Shown in pieces: positions 6,494-9,286 of a stretch of 9,286 nt of DNA; position 1 is the first letter of the stretch; each line of letters opens with the position of its first letter. Both the position numbers and the translations under genes were made by a program. Under the pieces are notes generated by a model that saw only the letters and a program-made list of their open reading frames with translations, did no database searches and was not told where the DNA came from. Source of the stretch: Acidobacteriota bacterium (lineage in GTDB: Bacteria; Acidobacteriota; Terriglobia; Terriglobales; Acidobacteriaceae); NCBI GenBank assembly GCA_021781255.1, contig JAJXXG010000655.1:1-9286 (forward strand), in the 5' to 3' direction.

Positions 6494-6883
6494 TCACACC
6501 TCCGCCACGAACTCAATTTCAATGCGTACATCCTTTGGCAGCCGCGCTACCTCAACCGTTGTGCGTGCAGGCGGAATTGTCTCGTCCGTGGCCATGTAGC
6601 CATCGTAAACCGCGTTCATGGCGGCGAAGTCGCCCATGTCCTTCAGGTAGACGGTGGCCTTGACGACCTGTGAAAGGCTACTGCCGGCCGACTCAAGAAT
6701 AGCCTTCAGGTTTTCAAGCACGCGGGTGGTCTGCTCAGTGATGCCGCCAGCGACAACCTGCCCGGTAGTCGGATCGAGCGGAATCTGGCCGGCGGTGAAG
6801 ATCAGGTTCCGTGTGCGGATGGCCTGCGAATAAGGGCCAATGGCCGCGGGCGCACGATCGGAAGCGATGACGGATTTTCTCAT
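6494..6883 (-). CDS. ridA: RidA family 2-iminobutanoate/2-iminopropanoate deaminase
   Basis: This 129-residue protein hydrolyses reactive enamine/imine intermediates released by PLP enzymes such as threonine dehydratase, protecting other PLP enzymes. Close matches to the RidA archetype are [12 protein letters not shown] (11-22), [13 protein letters not shown] (29-41), [20 protein letters not shown] (74-93) and [20 protein letters not shown] (105-124). Arg107 in PARTTVEV is the conserved carboxylate-binding arginine, which marks the enzymatically active subgroup. RidA proteins form trimers in the cytosol. ATG at 6883 fits the family N-terminus; the open frame extends to 6970 but that part is unrelated. 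No SD precedes this ATG. Instead a TAGAAT -10-like box lies so close that a leaderless transcript is possible. It is followed by msrB after 54 nt. Confidence 0.95.
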   Translation of the reverse strand: MRKSVIASDRAPAAIGPYSQAIRTRNLIFTAGQIPLDPTTGQVVAGGITEQTTRVLENLKAILESAGSSLSQVVKATVYLKDMGDFAAMNAVYDGYMATDETIPPARTTVEVARLPKDVRIEIEFVAEV

Positions 6884-6890
6884 GCACCCA

Positions 6891-6896
6891 ATTCTA
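6891..6896 (-). promoter_or_regulatory. -10-like box directly upstream of ridA (possible leaderless start)
   Basis: TAGAAT on the minus strand ends 7 nt before the ridA ATG, so initiation 7-8 nt downstream would fall on the start codon. A weak TTACGG lies 17 bp upstream as a -35. The absence of an SD supports the reading, but one good hexamer is thin evidence. Confidence 0.35.
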
Positions 6897-6935
6897 GTGC
6901 GCCAGGGCAACGCCCGTAAGACTGCGCAAACGGCC

Positions 6936-7346
6936 TCAACGCCATATGGCCAGCAGCGCGCCAACGACAACTAGACCCAAGAGCCAATAGCCATTGTTGA
7001 TGAGGAAGACGCCAAAAGGGCGACGCTCGTAGATACCCTGCGGATAATTGGGCGCGGCGAAGAAGCCAAGCCATGCGACAAATCCGACAAGCGCGCCCCA
7101 GCCAAGCGTATCTGCACCCGACCAGAGAATGACGTGAGCTAGAACAAAGGCCGTGAGCAGGTCGCCGACAAGCGAAGCAAACATGGCGAAGAAAATACTA
7201 CTGCGTCGGCCAGGGTCGCGCTCAATCTTGAGCATGGACATCCACGGGCGGGCGAAGGTGACCGGCGAATACCAGGCAGCGCCAAGAAACCAGAGGAAGC
7301 CGCCAGAAACGAGTACAGCCCACAGGTTGAAGTGAAGATGATGCAT
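6936..7346 (-). CDS. DUF1761 family four-helix membrane protein
   Basis: This 136-residue hydrophobic protein has four predicted membrane segments, near residues 7-26, 51-73, 81-99 and 111-133. The sequence [20 protein letters not shown] (20-39), with a G-x-x-W-Y-S-P motif after helix 1, is the hallmark of the uncharacterised DUF1761 family. The conserved small/polar residues in helix 2 ([16 protein letters not shown]) and NNGYWLLG in helix 4 agree. The biochemical role is unknown. ATG at 7346 has GGAGG 7 nt upstream. It lies between osmC and ridA on the same strand, but has its own candidate promoter and a 52-nt gap to ridA, so membership in a stress operon is not shown. Confidence 0.75.
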   Translation of the reverse strand: MHHLHFNLWAVLVSGGFLWFLGAAWYSPVTFARPWMSMLKIERDPGRRSSIFFAMFASLVGDLLTAFVLAHVILWSGADTLGWGALVGFVAWLGFFAAPNYPQGIYERRPFGVFLINNGYWLLGLVVVGALLAIWR

Positions 7347-7436
7347 GGATGCGCCTCCAGCGGCGCGCGATGTCCAACGCGAGGGTTGGCTGGAATGCTC
7401 AGAGGGGAATTTGAAGCAGGATGCGCCGCGCCTTCG

Positions 7437-7466
7437 AATGTGCGGCGAAGCACGGCAGCGTGTCAA
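7437..7466 (-). promoter_or_regulatory. Candidate promoter for the DUF1761 gene
   Basis: A perfect TTGACA (7466 to 7461, minus strand) is followed 18 bp on by CACATT (7442 to 7437), a three-of-six -10. Transcription would begin near 7430, about 85 nt before the start codon. The good -35 and poor -10 make this moderate at best. Confidence 0.4.
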
Positions 7467-7499
7467 GCTCGAACTATCGCATAGAATGCCACAAACGGC

Positions 7500-7547
7500 G
7501 CATCCCGCCAGCCTGCGCGGTGCAATGCAGTCAACGTGGCGGGATGC
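7500..7547. repeat. 11-bp perfect inverted repeat downstream of osmC
   Basis: GCATCCCGCCA (7500-7510) and TGGCGGGATGC (7537-7547) are exact reverse complements around a 26-nt loop. The loop can form a further CTGC/GCAG stem (7513-7516 and 7527-7530). It starts 26 nt after the osmC stop on the minus strand. No T-run follows on that strand (GCCGTTTGTGG), so it is either an imperfect terminator, an mRNA 3'-end stabiliser or a protein site for the DUF1761 region. Confidence 0.5.
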
Positions 7548-7573
7548 TCAAGAGAGTTCGACGCTGGCTTGGA

Positions 7574-8005
7574 TTAAACCAGTTTGGCGTCGAGCGAAAT
7601 CTCCGTGTTGTTGGCGAAGAGCTTGGAGATGGGGCAGCCAGCCTTCGCGTCCGCGGCGGCCTTGTCAAAGACTTCCTGGCTTGCGCCGGGAACCTTGGCC
7701 GTGGTGGTAAGAGCAATTTTTGTCACGGCGAAACCGCCGTCGGTCTTTGCCAGCGTGACGGCTGCGTGGGTCTCAATGGACTCCGGCGTTAGGCCTGCGC
7801 CGCCGAGCTGCGCACCCAGCGCCATGGAGAAGCAGCTTGCGTGTGCCGCGGCGATGAGCTCTTCGGGTGTGGTGCCAGAGTCCGCGCCTTCAAAACGGGT
7901 GGCGAACGAGTAGTTGGCGTCCTTGAGTACGCCGGTTGCCGTGGAGATGGTGCCCTTTCCTTCCTTCAGTGAGCCAGTCCAAACCGCACTTGCCTTGCTT
8001 GCCAT
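7574..8005 (-). CDS. osmC: OsmC family peroxiredoxin (organic hydroperoxide reductase)
   Basis: This 143-residue protein belongs to the OsmC branch of the OsmC/Ohr family, thiol peroxidases that reduce organic hydroperoxides using lipoyl or thiol donors. Its match to enterobacterial OsmC is strong throughout: GKGTISTATGVL (17-28), TRFEG (36-40), TTPEELIAAAHASCFSMALG (45-64), GFAVTKIAL (91-99) and KAGCPISKLF (121-130). The two redox cysteines are Cys58 in HASCFSMAL and Cys124 in AGCPIS. It lacks a signal peptide and is expected to be a cytosolic homodimer. ATG at 8005 has AAGGAGG 7 nt upstream and is the family start; the open frame to 8401 is not coding. A 17-bp palindrome sits 3 nt upstream of the SD. 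The gene is divergent from the zinc-ribbon miniprotein. Confidence 0.95.
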   Translation of the reverse strand: MASKASAVWTGSLKEGKGTISTATGVLKDANYSFATRFEGADSGTTPEELIAAAHASCFSMALGAQLGGAGLTPESIETHAAVTLAKTDGGFAVTKIALTTTAKVPGASQEVFDKAAADAKAGCPISKLFANNTEISLDAKLV

Positions 8006-8022
8006 AAAAATCCCTCCTTGGG

Positions 8023-8039
8023 GTTCCGGAGTCCGGAAC
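8023..8039. promoter_or_regulatory. Perfect 17-bp palindrome beside the osmC ribosome binding site
   Basis: GTTCCGGA (8023-8030), a central base and TCCGGAAC (8032-8039) form a perfect odd palindrome. On the osmC mRNA it could fold into a 7-bp stem with a 3-nt loop ending 3 nt before AAGGAGG. It could equally be a dimeric repressor site. It does not resemble the AT-rich OhrR operator. Confidence 0.55.
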
Positions 8040-8090
8040 GAATCTTGAGTGTTATTGCGCGCCGCCGCAGGGGAAGCGAGGGTGACGCGT

Positions 8091-8164
8091 TCAGAGCGTT
8101 GATGCCTGAGAGACCTGCCGAAGAGTGCCGGGCAGGTGGTTCCATCTCCTATGTTAATCTCTGA
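8091..8164 (-). ncRNA. Candidate structured leader element upstream of osmC
   Basis: On the minus strand three nested helices can be drawn. Outer helix: TCAGAG (8164-8159) with CTCTGA (8096-8091). Middle helix: GGAGA (8149-8145) with TCTCT (8113-8109), including one G-U pair. Inner helix: CCTGCC (8136-8131) with GGCAGG (8119-8114), closed by an 11-nt loop. An 8-nt one-sided bulge separates the middle and inner helices. No known riboswitch consensus is fully met, and no upstream promoter is clear, so transcription of this element is not shown. Confidence 0.25.
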
Positions 8165-8167
8165 CCC

Positions 8168-8398
8168 ATGCTGCCCGAGCGACCGAGAGCCCTGGACCCG
8201 GATTTCCGGCCTGAAATTGGCCTGGAAATCCCACAACGTGGTGCGGACACGCATTCGCAAGCGGAAACGAGCGCGGCAACTGCTGTGGATCATCACTGCC
8301 AGATTTGCCCCACGTGTGGATACCGGCTGACGGGCCACCGCTGCAAGCTGGTATGTACGCAGTGCGGCTACTACCTGAGCTGCGCGGATTACTACTGA
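8168..8398 (+). CDS. Small cysteine-rich zinc-ribbon protein, function unknown
   Basis: This 76-residue protein has two parts. Residues 1-40 are polar with several prolines and probably disordered. Residues 42-76 form a dense metal-binding module: Cys44, Cys47, Cys50, Cys59, Cys63, Cys66 and Cys72, plus His42, His43 and His57. Two CPTCGY/CTQCGY knuckles (47-52 and 63-68) are typical zinc-ribbon halves, joined by RLTGHRCKLV. The protein ends in LSCADYY. No signal peptide or membrane segment is present. ATG at 8168 is the only in-frame ATG in a sensible place. It has no SD, but TATGTT at 8150-8155 could be a -10 giving a leader of only a few nt. It diverges from osmC across 162 bp and ends 36 nt from the convergent mutY stop. 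I do not know its function; nucleic-acid or protein binding, or zinc-dependent redox sensing, are guesses. Confidence 0.75.
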   Translation: MLPERPRALDPDFRPEIGLEIPQRGADTHSQAETSAATAVDHHCQICPTCGYRLTGHRCKLVCTQCGYYLSCADYY

Positions 8399-8434
8399 CA
8401 ATCTTGAAAAGCGCGAAGGTCGCAGAGGAAGACT

Positions 8435-9286
8435 TCAGCGGATTTCCAGTTCAGCGTGCTGCTGCGTGAGCGCCTGCAAATGAAGGGTCGGCAGCAGGTG
8501 GGCGCGGGTGAGGATTTTGCGCGCGAGGCCTGTGAGCGCCATCGTGCCAGCTTGTGCCAAAGAAATCCAACAACGTTTGCCGCTGACGACGGTGAGCGCG
8601 TCCACTTCGTCCTCAGCCACGTTGCGTACGCGGACATAGTAGTTGGTTTGCATAATGGCGTGGCGGACGGTCATGCGCAGGTTGGCGTCGGGCACGCCCA
8701 CTTCGCGCAGGACAGGCAGCTCCCACAGGCCGGGCATCACGGTCTGCTCAGCTCCGCGCTGTTCGAGGAGGACTTCCCGCGTGGCCAGGCCGGCGGGAGT
8801 ACCGGTGCGCAGGACGAGCGCGCAGGCGACTTCCTGGCTGAGCATGCGCGGGCGCGGGCCGGTGCGATGCTCGCCGCGCGTGGCGCACTGAATGGCAAGC
8901 GGGCAGGCGAGGCAGCTTGGATTGCGCGGGGTGCAGACAGTTGCGCCCAGTTCCATCATGGCCTGATTGAAGTCGCCGGGGCGGCGCGGATCGATGAGCT
9001 TGTCCGCCTCAGCCTGAATTCGGCGGCGCAGGAGCGAGGAGCCGGTGCGGGCGGGTGCATCCCAGCCGTAGAGGCGACAGATGACACGCTCCACGTTGCC
9101 ATCGACCACGGCCACGCGCTCGCCCTGCGCAATGCTGGCGATAGCCGCAGCTGTATAAACGCCAATGCCGGGAAGCATGCGCAGCGCGGCGGCTGTGTTG
9201 GGCAATTTGCCAGCGTGGTTCTCAACGACAAACTGCGCGGCCTTGTGGAGCATGCGCGCGCGGCGATAGTAGCCAAGACCGCTCCA
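8435..9286 (-). CDS. mutY: A/G-specific adenine glycosylase MutY (3' part, N-terminus beyond right edge)
   Basis: The visible 283 residues lack roughly the first 80-90 of MutY, including the catalytic Glu. MutY removes adenine mispaired with 8-oxoguanine in base excision repair. The frame is open to the edge, where it reads WSGLGYYRRARML, a conserved MutY segment, so the ATG at 9253 is internal. The helix-hairpin-helix MLPGIGVYTAAAI is followed by VVDGNVERV with the catalytic Asp (fragment residue 62). The [4Fe-4S] cluster loop C-x6-C-x2-C-x5-C is intact (fragment residues 118, 125, 128 and 134). The C-terminal NUDIX-like domain that recognises 8-oxoG follows, with MPGLWELPVL. It ends 36 nt from the convergent zinc-ribbon gene, with no obvious terminator between them. 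Confidence 0.95.
   Translation of the reverse strand, partial: WSGLGYYRRARMLHKAAQFVVENHAGKLPNTAAALRMLPGIGVYTAAAIASIAQGERVAVVDGNVERVICRLYGWDAPARTGSSLLRRRIQAEADKLIDPRRPGDFNQAMMELGATVCTPRNPSCLACPLAIQCATRGEHRTGPRPRMLSQEVACALVLRTGTPAGLATREVLLEQRGAEQTVMPGLWELPVLREVGVPDANLRMTVRHAIMQTNYYVRVRNVAEDEVDALTVVSGKRCWISLAQAGTMALTGLARKILTRAHLLPTLHLQALTQQHAELEIR

Noticed and set aside
8130..8149. Fluoride riboswitch, suggested by GGAGAUGG on the minus strand
   Set aside because: The matching 3' strand of the first helix and the later conserved segments are missing.
8091..8164. Glycine riboswitch, suggested by CUCUCAGGCA on the minus strand
   Set aside because: The rest of the aptamer core (the CCGAAGG/GCAA strand and AAAAGGAC after the CAGGC) is absent and the downstream gene is not glycine-related.

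Overview
The window is GC-rich bacterial chromosome with short gaps, small operons and good Shine-Dalgarno (SD) sites. No integrase, transposase or CRISPR array is visible. The gene mix suggests a soil Acidobacteriota (Terriglobia/Acidobacteriaceae type): a secreted adenosine-deaminase-like protein, a GH105 pectin enzyme next to KduD, a cysteine-rich zinc-ribbon miniprotein, and OsmC/MsrB/RidA. This placement is an inference from gene content; no rRNA or marker phylogeny is present.

Layout. At the left edge is the N-terminal third of a secreted adenosine deaminase family protein (minus strand). It is followed by a lone tRNA-Phe(GAA) on the plus strand with a clear promoter. Bases 648-4328 hold three minus-strand genes, in transcription order an APC-family permease, an exported GH105 unsaturated rhamnogalacturonyl hydrolase and kduD. 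The last two are 41 nt apart and form a plausible two-step pectin salvage unit: the hydrolase releases unsaturated galacturonate, and KduD makes 2-keto-3-deoxygluconate after isomerisation by an enzyme not in the window. The 354-base gap 4329-4682 holds divergent control signals and a strong GC palindrome, then rpmB (ribosomal protein L28, zinc type) on the plus strand, which ends in a strong hairpin terminator that probably works in both directions.

Bases 4964-8005 are a minus-strand run. In transcription order it holds osmC (organic hydroperoxide reduction), a DUF1761 membrane protein, ridA (enamine/imine deaminase), msrB (methionine-R-sulfoxide reductase) and an exported class A beta-lactamase-fold serine hydrolase that lacks the deacylating glutamate. 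msrB and the hydrolase are only 12 nt apart and are certainly co-transcribed. Diverging from osmC is a 76-residue zinc-ribbon protein. It converges on the 3' part of mutY (adenine glycosylase for 8-oxoG:A), which runs off the right edge. The right half therefore groups several oxidative-damage functions.

The least explained signals are around osmC: a perfect 17-bp palindrome 3 nt upstream of its ribosome binding site, a foldable nested-helix element further upstream, the tightly packed divergent miniprotein gene, and an 11-bp inverted repeat just after the osmC stop. No large new system such as a defence island, biosynthetic cluster or mobile element can be supported from this sequence.
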